Origin: an uncultured Lachnospiraceae bacterium
Lineage (GTDB): Bacteria; Bacillota; Clostridia; Lachnospirales; Lachnospiraceae
Assembly (NCBI GenBank): GCA_900550475.1
Contig: URSA01000001.1
Span: 62,001 to 126,000 of the forward strand
Length of the DNA: 64,000 nt
Direction: 5' to 3'
Under the pieces are notes generated by a model that worked only from the letters and a program-made list of their open reading frames with translations, did no database searches and was not told where the DNA came from. The translations under genes were made by a program, and so were the position numbers. This document shows positions 16,181 to 22,886 of the stretch, one piece after another (positions within the stretch are counted from its first letter, which is position 1; the number at the start of each line of letters is the position of its first letter).

Positions 16181-16551
16181 AGTTCATCCTCCGGCTTTTC
16201 TGTGAGTTTTCTTATTAGATTCCAAAGAGATTCCTTTTCTTTTCCATCCAGCTTATAATAATTTGCAATAAGCTGCCGTATTCCAATGTCGTGTGCAGCA
16301 AGGTCGCTTAACATTGATTTTGGCCCGGTATCAAGATCAGGATAGCGGTACATTTCACCGTGTCCGGTACGCAGCCATTCTTCGCTGATATTAAATTCTT
16401 TACAAATCAGGGTAATTACGGAGCCACTCGGTTTTCGGTTGCCTGTTTCGTACCCGGTAATGGTGTTTTGAACAGTTCCGAGTACCTTAGCAAATCTTTC
16501 TTGGGTTAATCCGGCATTTCTACGGATTAATTTTATTCTTTCATTCATCAA
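16177..16551 (-). CDS. XRE-family repressor
   Basis: The 124-residue DNA-binding protein has an N-terminal helix-turn-helix (about 5-60; LTQERFAKVLGTVQNTITGY), then FNISEEWLRTGHGEMY, a motif typical of phage-repressor-like XRE proteins, and a C-terminal tail shared with the 16709-17083 and 14752-14946 products. Palindromic operator copy 4 lies 130 bases upstream of its start, suggesting auto- or cross-regulation. It is coupled to the 116-residue gene downstream. Confidence 0.85.
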   Translation of the reverse strand: MMNERIKLIRRNAGLTQERFAKVLGTVQNTITGYETGNRKPSGSVITLICKEFNISEEWLRTGHGEMYRYPDLDTGPKSMLSDLAAHDIGIRQLIANYYKLDGKEKESLWNLIRKLTEKPEDEL

Positions 16552-16587
16552 AAGCGATTACCTCCTGCTAATCTACCTGCTTATCTA

Positions 16588-16635
16588 TCATGCAGGTGTT
16601 TTTTGTGCTTCTTTGAGCCGTTTTCCAATACTCAT
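16588..16635 (-). pseudogene. Relic of the 5' end of an XRE repressor gene
   Basis: On the minus strand an ATG at 16635 opens MSIGKRLKEAQKTPA and then stops. The first ten residues are identical to those of the intact XRE repressor starting at 18256 (MSIGKRLKEA). The rest of the helix-turn-helix is gone, replaced by a short hairpin and the leader of the 16551 gene. It marks a past duplication and deletion in this control region. Confidence 0.6.
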
Positions 16636-16680
16636 TATTATTACCGCACCGACTTGATTGCAGGTTTAAGACGATCTTGC

Positions 16681-16695
16681 GTCCCAATTTGGGAC
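16681..16695. promoter_or_regulatory. Palindromic operator copy 4
   Basis: GTCCCAATTTGGGAC flanked by GCG and GCG, so the symmetry extends to CGC/GCG. It lies upstream of the 16551 repressor and directly after the stop of the 16709-17083 repressor. Confidence 0.75.
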
Positions 16696-16708
16696 GCGAT
16701 GCTATTCG

Positions 16709-17083
16709 TCACAGATCATTCCTATTTTCTATTAACAAGTGCCTTATGAAACTGCGAAACAATTCTTTTTCAGGATTGCTCATGTGCCAGTAGTTTAGAA
16801 TTACCTGTTTTGCGATAGGATCATTTGAACCTATTTCCTTTGATGCGATTTCGTATTCATCATCACTTGTAAAACAGTACATTTCACCTTCACCGGTACG
16901 AAGCCAGTTCTCATTTATGTTAAATTCGTGACAGATGGAAGTTATTACGGCATCCATAGGGACTTTGGAAGTAGTCTCATATGTAGCGACCGTATTTCTT
17001 TTTAGCCCTAATTGCCGCGCAAATGCTTCCTGAGTTAATCCGGCATTTTTGCGGATTAATTTAATTCGATCTTTCAGTTTCAC
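16709..17083 (-). CDS. XRE-family repressor (paralog of the 16177-16551 gene)
   Basis: The 124-residue protein has the same layout as its neighbour: helix-turn-helix LTQEAFARQLGLKRNTVATY, FNINENWLRTGEGEMY linker and a C-terminal domain DPIAKQVILNYWHM. The GTG at 17083 sits only 2 bases after AGGAGG. A CTG at 17077, 8 bases after it and aligned with the paralog's methionine, may be the true start. The upstream leader holds operator copy 5 and a GC-rich hairpin. Confidence 0.82.
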   Translation of the reverse strand: MKLKDRIKLIRKNAGLTQEAFARQLGLKRNTVATYETTSKVPMDAVITSICHEFNINENWLRTGEGEMYCFTSDDEYEIASKEIGSNDPIAKQVILNYWHMSNPEKELFRSFIRHLLIENRNDL

Positions 17084-17100
17084 CGCCTCCTAAAATAGAA

Positions 17101-17126
17101 AGCCCCGGAGTTGATCTCCGGGGCTG
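17101..17126 (-). terminator. GC-rich hairpin, terminator or attenuator before the 17083 repressor
   Basis: AGCCCCGGAG and CTCCGGGGCT form a 10-bp stem with a 5-base loop; on the minus strand it is followed by TTCTATTTT. It terminates the lipoprotein gene, but because only about 17 bases separate it from the repressor start, transcription of that repressor from the operator region would have to pass it, so attenuation is possible. Confidence 0.65.
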
Positions 17127-17148
17127 CATATCGTAGATCTAATCCTGT

Positions 17149-17163
17149 GTCCCAAATTGGGAC
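17149..17163. promoter_or_regulatory. Palindromic operator copy 5
   Basis: GTCCCAAATTGGGAC followed by GCG, identical to copies 1 and 2. It lies between the stop of the lipoprotein gene and the hairpin leader of the 17083 repressor. Confidence 0.75.
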
Positions 17164-17169
17164 GCGACC

Positions 17170-17871
17170 TTACTCCTCATAGGGAACAATATTGATATAT
17201 TCCGGAAACTGCCATTCATATTTGCCATCGGAGTATTCAATCGACCAATAGCCCCAATTATAGGTTTCGGTTGTCCTTGGCATCCACTTATTTCCGGCAG
17301 AATCAATCAGGATGTAGGTTCCCCGATAGTTATAATTGTCTGTCCAATCATCGACTAACTCAATGGTAGGGAAGGTGTCCTTTGTGAGAATAATTTCATC
17401 GCCTTCCGGTGGGTAGATAACGATGGGGTTTGCTGTTTCATACCAGAAATCCATGGAATACGGAATAAGAGGAGTAAATACAATTTCATCCTCCGACACT
17501 ACGACACCGGAAAAGGGGTATCCATTCTCATCCAAATAGTATTTTACGGTGAGGGAAGATTCCGTCGCATGATAATCATCGGACATCACACCTTCAGCAA
17601 TAATATATGTATCTTGAATGTCGGTGACGGTGCCGTCATTCATTACCATTTTATAGGTGTGAGTGAAAACATCAGATAATTTCCATATGACATCTATGGG
17701 TAACAGTGCAATCTCTGTTTCATATTCCTCAGCGGTCAGTGTTGTTGCAGCAGTGGTAGTGGTAGGCGGTGTGGCGGAACTGCCATCGGTTGCAGATGGT
17801 ACATCTGCCGGAGATCCGCAGCCGGTCAGCAGAGTTAAAACAGATAGTGCAATACACAAATTTCTTTTCAT
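17170..17871 (-). CDS. ICE-borne lipoprotein of unknown function
   Basis: The 233-residue product has a lipoprotein signal peptide (MKRNLCIALSVLTLLTGCGS, lipobox LLTGC with Cys at 18), a Ser/Thr/Pro-rich linker to about 45, and a mostly beta-strand domain rich in Tyr, Trp and Asp. It is anchored outside the cell. A surface lipoprotein within the control region of an ICE could act in entry exclusion or mating control, but no motif proves it. Confidence 0.7.
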   Translation of the reverse strand: MKRNLCIALSVLTLLTGCGSPADVPSATDGSSATPPTTTTAATTLTAEEYETEIALLPIDVIWKLSDVFTHTYKMVMNDGTVTDIQDTYIIAEGVMSDDYHATESSLTVKYYLDENGYPFSGVVVSEDEIVFTPLIPYSMDFWYETANPIVIYPPEGDEIILTKDTFPTIELVDDWTDNYNYRGTYILIDSAGNKWMPRTTETYNWGYWSIEYSDGKYEWQFPEYINIVPYEE

Positions 17872-17911
17872 GGGACATCCTCACTTTCATAATTATTTGA
17901 TATACGACGCT

Positions 17912-18256
17912 CTATTTATCTTGTAAATGCCTTGCATAGGATTTAACCATATCAAGGATGAATAGTTGTTCTTCCTCTGACAATTCTTGTACACGAGAAT
18001 AAATTTCTGAAAGAATTTTTGCACGGTGTGCATCGGTTTCATCAATTTCCATGGAACCTACACCATCTGTCAACCACTCTCTGTTTATATTGAGAGCATT
18101 GCATATGGCATTAATTACCATTGCCTGGGGATCATCAACTTTATCCAGTTCAATGTTCGTAATCACACCTCTTGACGCACCGATTTTTTCAGCAAGCATA
18201 TCTTGGGATATTCCGCGTGCTTTTCTTGCTTCTTTGAGACGTTTCCCGATACTCAT
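17912..18256 (-). CDS. XRE-family repressor of a divergent switch
   Basis: The 114-residue protein starts at ATG 18256 behind AGGAGG with 8-base spacing; an in-frame start at 18265 is less likely. The helix-turn-helix (ISQDMLAEKIGASRGVITNI) is followed by LNINREWLTDGVGSM and a helical tail (EEEQLFILDMVKSYARHL). It has its own promoter (TTGACA-N17-TACACT, minus strand) overlapping the palindrome GTATTGTCAATAC, and faces a small gene transcribed the other way, a typical repressor switch. Confidence 0.85.
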   Translation of the reverse strand: MSIGKRLKEARKARGISQDMLAEKIGASRGVITNIELDKVDDPQAMVINAICNALNINREWLTDGVGSMEIDETDAHRAKILSEIYSRVQELSEEEQLFILDMVKSYARHLQDK

Positions 18257-18304
18257 TACAATCACCTCCTATTATTGGTTTGTCATATTTATGCTCGCAA
18301 TTGC

Positions 18305-18409
18305 AGTGTACCATGTGCGAAATGTATTGTCAATACGATAAGGGCAATGAAAAAAGCACCTAACGTATTGACAAAACAAAATGCAAATGATAATATGTAT
18401 TCACAATAC
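18305..18409. promoter_or_regulatory. Divergent promoter/operator region of the first XRE switch
   Basis: The minus-strand promoter has -35 at 18328-18333 and -10 TACACT at 18305-18310. The plus-strand promoter is TTGACA (18368-18373), N17, TAATAT (18391-18396). The palindromes GTATTGTCAATAC (18324-18336) and GTATTCACAATAC (18397-18409), with a half-site CGTATTG at 18364, overlap or flank both promoters and are likely operators of the 18256 repressor. Confidence 0.78.
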
Positions 18410-18457
18410 ATTATTGCAACGGGAAAAGTTTTGAAAAAACGAAAGGAGATAGAGGAT

Positions 18458-18634
18458 ATGGAAAAAACGAAAAATATTGTAAATGAAATTATAGAGAATG
18501 CAAGCAATATTCCCGTAGAATGTCAGGAACATGTACTTGATGTGGTAAAAGCAATGGCATTTACAAGAAGGGTTGTAGAAAAGGAGAAGTTTATTGCCGA
18601 ACCGGCAAGTAATAGTAAGAGGCAGGCTGTGTAG
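18458..18634 (+). CDS. Small protein of 58 residues opposite an XRE repressor
   Basis: ATG 18458 follows AAAGGAGATAGAGGAT. The protein is helical, MEKTKNIVNEIIENASNIP then VLDVVKAMAFTRRVVEKEK, with a polar end. It is transcribed from the plus-strand promoter of the divergent switch and ends in a hairpin whose stem resembles that after the 19495-19677 gene. Function unknown; it could be an antirepressor or Cro-like partner, but no DNA-binding motif is seen. Confidence 0.6.
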   Translation: MEKTKNIVNEIIENASNIPVECQEHVLDVVKAMAFTRRVVEKEKFIAEPASNSKRQAV

Positions 18635-18640
18635 TGAAAA

Positions 18641-18667
18641 AGCCTTGTGCGAATTTAGCACAAGACT
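18641..18667 (+). terminator. Hairpin after the 58-residue gene
   Basis: AGCCTTGTGC (18641-18650) pairs with GCACAAGACT (18658-18667) with one mismatch, followed by TTC. The stem sequence is nearly the same as the one at 19677-19714, indicating duplicated modules. Confidence 0.55.
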
Positions 18668-18692
18668 TTCAAAGAGATATTATGTGTCCGAC

Positions 18693-19007
18693 TTATCTTT
18701 CTTCGGGGATTTTTAAAGTACGTAGAACGGCAATCTGATCATACTGATCGGCGGCGTGAAAACGATGTAGCAACTCTGTGTCAAGCTCGGAGAGGGGAGC
18801 AATGGAAGAAGAAAGCTCCCGTGGGTTATTAACTATATAATCTATGCTCACATTAAAAACCTGCGATAAGCTAATAAGGACATCAATCGACGGCTGACGG
18901 TCACTAGTTTCATAGCGTGAGTAGACAGTGGTAGAACAATTTAACATTTGAGCAACTTGTGTTTGGGTAAAACCTTTTCTTGTGCGGATTTCTTTTAGTC
19001 TAATCAT
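18693..19007 (-). CDS. XRE-family regulator
   Basis: The 104-residue protein has a helix-turn-helix FTQTQVAQMLNCSTTVYSRY (about 13-32) and the linker VFNVSIDYIVNN common in small Firmicute repressors. The C-terminal 35 residues are helical. It starts 28 bases after the stop of the 19374 repressor, so the two probably share a transcript from the second divergent promoter. Confidence 0.8.
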   Translation of the reverse strand: MIRLKEIRTRKGFTQTQVAQMLNCSTTVYSRYETSDRQPSIDVLISLSQVFNVSIDYIVNNPRELSSSIAPLSELDTELLHRFHAADQYDQIAVLRTLKIPEER

Positions 19008-19035
19008 TGTGGATACCTTGAATTTACGGTTAGTT

Positions 19036-19374
19036 TTAATTAGATTTTTGGGCTAACGAATCAATCATTTTCTTAACCAATTCGCGATCTGAATCATTGA
19101 GTAAGGCATACTGTTGGGCAAGCTGTTTCACTTCATCATCAATATCTAAGTTACTGGTTACATCTTCAAACATAGGTTCAATTCCGTGGACGAGCCAGTC
19201 AAAATTGACATTGTACTCACGGCATATATCCCGAATGGTGCGTTCGGTTATATTACGCGTACCCTTTTCCATATTTGTAATGGCACCACCTGACATATTT
19301 ATGGCAGCACCAAAAGCACGAGTTGTAAGATTTAATTCGTTTCTTAACTGCCTTAAGCGATCATGGATATTCAT
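19036..19374 (-). CDS. XRE-family repressor of the second divergent switch
   Basis: The 112-residue protein starts at ATG 19374 behind GGAGGTGAAATT. Its helix-turn-helix LTTRAFGAAINMSGGAITNM is followed by YNVNFDWLVHGIEPMF and a helical tail. A promoter TTTACA-N17-TATAGT lies just upstream on the minus strand, back to back with the promoter of the small gene at 19495. Layout matches the 17912-18634 switch. Confidence 0.83.
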   Translation of the reverse strand: MNIHDRLRQLRNELNLTTRAFGAAINMSGGAITNMEKGTRNITERTIRDICREYNVNFDWLVHGIEPMFEDVTSNLDIDDEVKQLAQQYALLNDSDRELVKKMIDSLAQKSN

Positions 19375-19394
19375 AATTTCACCTCCATGAAAGC

Positions 19395-19462
19395 ACTATA
19401 CCATAATTTGTTTTCAGTGTAAACACAAAAATATTGACAATACTTTCAAAGAATGATATATT
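19395..19462. promoter_or_regulatory. Divergent promoters of the second XRE switch
   Basis: Minus strand: TTTACA (complement of 19418-19423), N17, TATAGT (complement of 19395-19400). Plus strand: TTGACA (19434-19439), N17, TATATT (19457-19462). The two -35 boxes are 10 bases apart, so a repressor bound between them would control both directions. Confidence 0.78.
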
Positions 19463-19494
19463 GATTTCGACGAAAGCAAAAAGGAGGAATACAA

Positions 19495-19677
19495 GTGAAT
19501 ATACAAAAAGCAGAGGATGTAAAAGATACTGCATTGAAGTTGGATGAGATTCGAGCACAGTATCCAGAAGATTATTTTTATCTGAAGGGGTGGATTCATT
19601 GCCTTTTGCAGAAAGCAGAACTGGATGCCAATGATCAACGTAACACGACAAAGCCTCCGAAGAGGGAGAAAAAATAA
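19495..19677 (+). CDS. Small protein of 60 residues opposite an XRE repressor
   Basis: GTG 19495 follows AGGAGGAATACAA. The product is hydrophilic (MNIQKAEDVKDTALKLDEI at the start, a central YFYLKGWIHCLLQKAEL helix, Lys-rich end). Position and size parallel the 58-residue protein of the first switch, though sequence similarity is not obvious. Function unknown. Confidence 0.6.
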   Translation: MNIQKAEDVKDTALKLDEIRAQYPEDYFYLKGWIHCLLQKAELDANDQRNTTKPPKREKK

Positions 19678-19714
19678 GCCTTGTGTCCAAGCGACCAAAC
19701 TCAACACAAGGCTT
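19677..19714 (+). terminator. Terminator after the 60-residue gene
   Basis: AAGCCTTGTGT (19677-19687) pairs perfectly with ACACAAGGCTT (19704-19714), followed by TC. The stem begins within the stop codon of the gene. Confidence 0.6.
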
Positions 19715-19854
19715 TCTGAAGATAGTATGGAATAGGGGGATTCCAATACCCTTTTCTAAGGCTAGAATAGAGGATTTTAATACGTTTGTCAAGAAGAATA
19801 ATGAACGGAACCTATAAGGGCTGCTATGCAGCGAAAACGAGATGGAGGGTACAT

Positions 19855-20334
19855 ATGAATAAACTTGCTTTGATCGATGAGCTGATTGCCATGAACAAAA
19901 CCGGAGAGATTATATTTGAGGAACCGAAGAAGGATGTAGAGAATATGCTGCGTGAGATCCGGAAAAGTGTATGGACGGATCTGCAGAGAGAAATCGAACG
20001 GGATGTGACAGGAATACATACCGGGTATTTTGCCCCGGAATTTGATTCATGGAAACAATTCTTAAACTATTGCAATGGAAACGAGGACTACGAGCAGGCG
20101 CTGGATTCATTTTCAGACGCCCAGCTTGAAACTCTATGGCAGAACAGCCACATCGTGGAGACATTGGATGAAATGCAGATCAAGGCGGAAATGGTGAAGC
20201 TGATCGGCCAGTTGAAGATTTTGGACGTTGCAGGACGGACATCGACTGCGGGGGCAGAGAAACGGCTCAAAACCATGGAGGCTATTGAAGCCCGGATATT
20301 GGGATTATACAACATACTTTACGAGGGGGAGTAG
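19855..20334 (+). CDS. Hypothetical ICE protein
   Basis: I chose ATG 19855 (GGAGGGTACAT upstream, MNKLALIDELIAMNK); an in-frame TTG at 19786 would add 23 residues but has no binding site. The 159-residue product is mostly helical and acidic, with SWKQFLNYCNGNEDYEQAL in the middle and a C-terminal coiled stretch. No family recognised. It begins a tightly packed unit running through the zinc-ribbon, YdjM-like, ParA, ParB and recombinase genes. Confidence 0.6.
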   Translation: MNKLALIDELIAMNKTGEIIFEEPKKDVENMLREIRKSVWTDLQREIERDVTGIHTGYFAPEFDSWKQFLNYCNGNEDYEQALDSFSDAQLETLWQNSHIVETLDEMQIKAEMVKLIGQLKILDVAGRTSTAGAEKRLKTMEAIEARILGLYNILYEGE

Positions 20335-20335
20335 C

Positions 20336-20533
20336 ATGGAGGCTTTACGGTATGGGGGCGTAAGCAAGATGTATCGATGCCCGGTGTGCCGTCGTCTGTT
20401 CATGGTTCCGTTTCAGAGCAAGGGAGGCGGCAGAACACATTGGGTGTATCAACGACAATCAGGGCGCAGGAAAATTTATTACTGCTCGTACCATTGTTAT
20501 GTCGGTAAAACGGGAGGAATGGGGCAGATATGA
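20336..20533 (+). CDS. Small putative zinc-ribbon protein
   Basis: The 65-residue protein starts at ATG 20336, one base after the preceding stop, with GAGGGGGAGTAGC upstream. CPVC (residues 14-17) and CSYHC (about 49-53) could bind one zinc ion; the region between is basic. It overlaps the next ATG by 4 bases. Likely a DNA- or RNA-binding accessory protein, by inference only. Confidence 0.55.
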   Translation: MEALRYGGVSKMYRCPVCRRLFMVPFQSKGGGRTHWVYQRQSGRRKIYYCSYHCYVGKTGGMGQI

Positions 20534-21072
20534 TGGGAGCTACACACAGGATTGGTGGTCTTGCCGCGGGAATGGCAGCGGCGGCATTGCTGAAGGTATC
20601 TCCGGCAGAAAGCGGATTGCTGATTGCCGCATCCCTTCTGGGAAGCCTTGTTCCGGACATTGATAATAGGCACAGCAGCATCAGCAGACGTTTTCGATTA
20701 GCCAGCGTAGCCGTGAGCATGGGGCAGTTGCTGATCAGAGGTATTTCCGGGCTGTTTCCTGCAAAACAGAGAAATTATATCCGGAGTCTGATCGGACATC
20801 GTGGATTGACACATTCCCTATGCCCGGTAGCCCTTGCTGCAGTATTGATAGCGGTGGAACCGTATGTGGCAACGGGGGCGATGTGCGGCATTGCAAGCCA
20901 TCTGGTATTTGACATGCTTGCGGGAGGTGTGCCGCTTTTTATGCCCTTTTCAACGAAACGGATCTGTCTGGCGCATATGAAAACCGGCGGAATGGCAGAG
21001 CTGCTGTTTCGGGTAATTTTGATAATGATTTTTTCATATTTTGGATGGGAGGTTTTTTTATGGCAAAAGTAA
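20530..21072 (+). CDS. YdjM-like membrane-bound metal-dependent hydrolase (DUF457)
   Basis: The 180-residue protein has the marks of this family: ATHRIGG at the N-terminus, LVPDIDN (about 39-45), HRGLTHS (about 93-99) and SHLVFDML (about 123-130), with four hydrophobic helices. The conserved His and Asp residues suggest a metal site facing the membrane. These proteins are frequent in phages and mobile elements; substrate unknown. It overlaps the zinc-ribbon gene by 4 bases and ParA by 13. Confidence 0.75.
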   Translation: MMGATHRIGGLAAGMAAAALLKVSPAESGLLIAASLLGSLVPDIDNRHSSISRRFRLASVAVSMGQLLIRGISGLFPAKQRNYIRSLIGHRGLTHSLCPVALAAVLIAVEPYVATGAMCGIASHLVFDMLAGGVPLFMPFSTKRICLAHMKTGGMAELLFRVILIMIFSYFGWEVFLWQK

Positions 21073-21839
21073 TTGCATGTGTCAACCAAAAAGGTGGTGT
21101 TGGAAAGACCACCGTTACGATCAATCTCGGAATAGGATTGGCAAACGCCGGGAAAAAGGTACTTCTGATCGACTTTGATCCGCAGGGGTCGTTGACGGAC
21201 TGTATGGGGTTTGATGAACCGGACGCCATGAATCTGACGATTGCGCAGATCCTGGTAGACAGTATCAATGATATACCTTTTGCACCGGAAAGAGGGATCC
21301 TGAATCACAAGGAGGGCGTTGATGTTCTTCCGGGAAATATCGAACTGTCCGGGCTAGAGGTTACGTTGGTTAATATCATGTGCCGGGAGACGGTCTTAAA
21401 GAATTATATCCGCCAGATAGCACCGCTTTACGATTACATACTGATTGACTGCCTTCCCTCGCTTGGTATTTTGACCGTAAACGTACTTACGGCAGCGGAT
21501 AGCGTAATCATACCAATCAAGGCGGAAAAACCGTCTACACGGGGCTTGCAGCAGCTTGTGAGGACGATTGGAAAGGTGCGGCAGCACATAAATCCGGATT
21601 TACAGATCATGGGGATCGTTCCAAACATGGTTGACGTCCGTACCCGGTATCATCGGGACACAGTCGAGATACTGGAAAACAGTTACGGGGATACAATCAG
21701 AATATTTCCCTATATTCCGCAATCCACAAAAATGGCGGAAACGGCGGCAGAAGGCACAAGTATTTTTGCACATGACGGCGCGGGAAAGGCAGCCGAGGCA
21801 TATAGAAAACTGATAGGGGAGGTGTTGTCCTATGAGTAG
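21060..21839 (+). CDS. parA: ParA-type partition ATPase
   Basis: The 259-residue protein starts at ATG 21060 behind GGGAGG. It has the deviant Walker A KGGVGKTT (residues 10-17), LIDFDPQG (about 38-45) and DYILIDCLPSLG, all standard for ParA/Soj. It would hold and segregate the excised circular ICE or assist regulation, working with the ParB encoded directly downstream. The frame overlaps parB by 8 bases. Confidence 0.9.
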   Translation: MAKVIACVNQKGGVGKTTVTINLGIGLANAGKKVLLIDFDPQGSLTDCMGFDEPDAMNLTIAQILVDSINDIPFAPERGILNHKEGVDVLPGNIELSGLEVTLVNIMCRETVLKNYIRQIAPLYDYILIDCLPSLGILTVNVLTAADSVIIPIKAEKPSTRGLQQLVRTIGKVRQHINPDLQIMGIVPNMVDVRTRYHRDTVEILENSYGDTIRIFPYIPQSTKMAETAAEGTSIFAHDGAGKAAEAYRKLIGEVLSYE

Positions 21840-22728
21840 TGCATCAAAAATCAAACTGACGTCGCTGGATGAATTATTGGGTACCGGGAATGGTGCGGCA
21901 GCGCAGGAAAATCAAGCGGAGGAGGATCGAATTGTAAGATTACCGCTTTCCGTGATGCATGAGCCTAAAAATCATCCGTTCCGGGTTCTGGACGATGAGA
22001 AAATGGCGGAGACGGTGGAATCGGTAAAAAAGTACGGTGTTTTGCATCCGGGGATTGTCCGGGAAGATAAATCAGAACCGGGAACCTATGAAATTATTTC
22101 CGGGAACAGGCGGCATCATGCGTCCGGCTTGGCAGGGTATTCGGATATGCCGGTAATCATTCGGAATCTTTCGGATGATGAGGCAATTGTGCTTATGGTG
22201 GATTCCAACATCCAGCGTGAAGATATGCTGCCTTCAGAGCGCGCACAGGCGTACAGAATGAAATATGATGCGCTAAAGAGGATGGGGACAACAGATGGCA
22301 TCAGAAGCGATGAAAAACTGGCAAAACAGGCGGGGGAGAGCAGAAACACCATACAGCGCTATATCCGGCTTACATATCTTGTGCCGGAGCTTCTGCAGCT
22401 TGTGGATGATAGGCGGCTGCCGGTGATTACTGCAGTTGATCTTTCCTACCTTACGCAGGGTGAGCAGAACACGCTATTTGGGGTGATACAGGCACAAAAA
22501 ACGGTTCCATCGGGTGAACAGGCAATCAAGATGAAAGAGTACAGCCGTAGCGGGAAACTGACGGAGACGGTTATGCAAATACTCATGGAGAAAGAAGAAA
22601 ATTTTGAAAAAGTGTCTTTGAAGGAGCGGGAGATCCGCAAGTATTTTCCGGAGGGATATACCGGAAAACAGATCTCAGATGTCATTTTCAGTCTGCTTGA
22701 GACATGGAAAAAAAGTCATATGTTGTAG
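21832..22728 (+). CDS. parB: ParB/Spo0J-type partition protein
   Basis: The 298-residue DNA-binding partner of ParA has an N-terminal ParB nuclease-like domain with ISGNRRHHASGLAG (about 88-101, the CTP-binding box) and SNIQREDMLPSERA (about 124-137), then a helix-turn-helix (KLAKQAGESRNTIQRYIRL) and a C-terminal dimer region. No parS-like cluster was identified nearby by eye. Order parA-parB next to the integrase is common in Clostridia ICEs. Confidence 0.88.
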   Translation: MSSASKIKLTSLDELLGTGNGAAAQENQAEEDRIVRLPLSVMHEPKNHPFRVLDDEKMAETVESVKKYGVLHPGIVREDKSEPGTYEIISGNRRHHASGLAGYSDMPVIIRNLSDDEAIVLMVDSNIQREDMLPSERAQAYRMKYDALKRMGTTDGIRSDEKLAKQAGESRNTIQRYIRLTYLVPELLQLVDDRRLPVITAVDLSYLTQGEQNTLFGVIQAQKTVPSGEQAIKMKEYSRSGKLTETVMQILMEKEENFEKVSLKEREIRKYFPEGYTGKQISDVIFSLLETWKKSHML

Positions 22729-22740
22729 AGGAGGGGCATT

Positions 22741-22878
22741 ATGTGTGAGAACAAATTTAAAAACAGTGAGGAGAAGAAACGAAAAGAAGATTTTAACCGG
22801 CTTTTTGCGGCTGCGGCCGCAGGCGTAGTTAAGGCGATACGGGAAACAATGCATTCCCAGGTGAAAACAAACGCATAG
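22741..22878 (+). CDS. Small hypothetical protein of 45 residues
   Basis: ATG 22741 follows GAGGAGGGGCATT, 12 bases after parB. The translation is MCENKFKNSEEKKRKEDF at the start, then an Ala-rich helix (FAAAAAGVVKAI) and a polar end. It lies between parB and the serine recombinase, spaced 8 bases from the latter; such small ORFs often accompany recombinase genes. Recombination directionality factor is one possibility, unsupported by motif. Confidence 0.55.
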   Translation: MCENKFKNSEEKKRKEDFNRLFAAAAAGVVKAIRETMHSQVKTNA

Positions 22879-22886
22879 GAGCCTTT

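Noticed and set aside
14975..17163. Palindromes considered as LexA (SOS) boxes
   Set aside because: The sequence GTCCCAAATTGGGAC does not fit the Gram-positive LexA consensus CGAACRNRYGTTYG.
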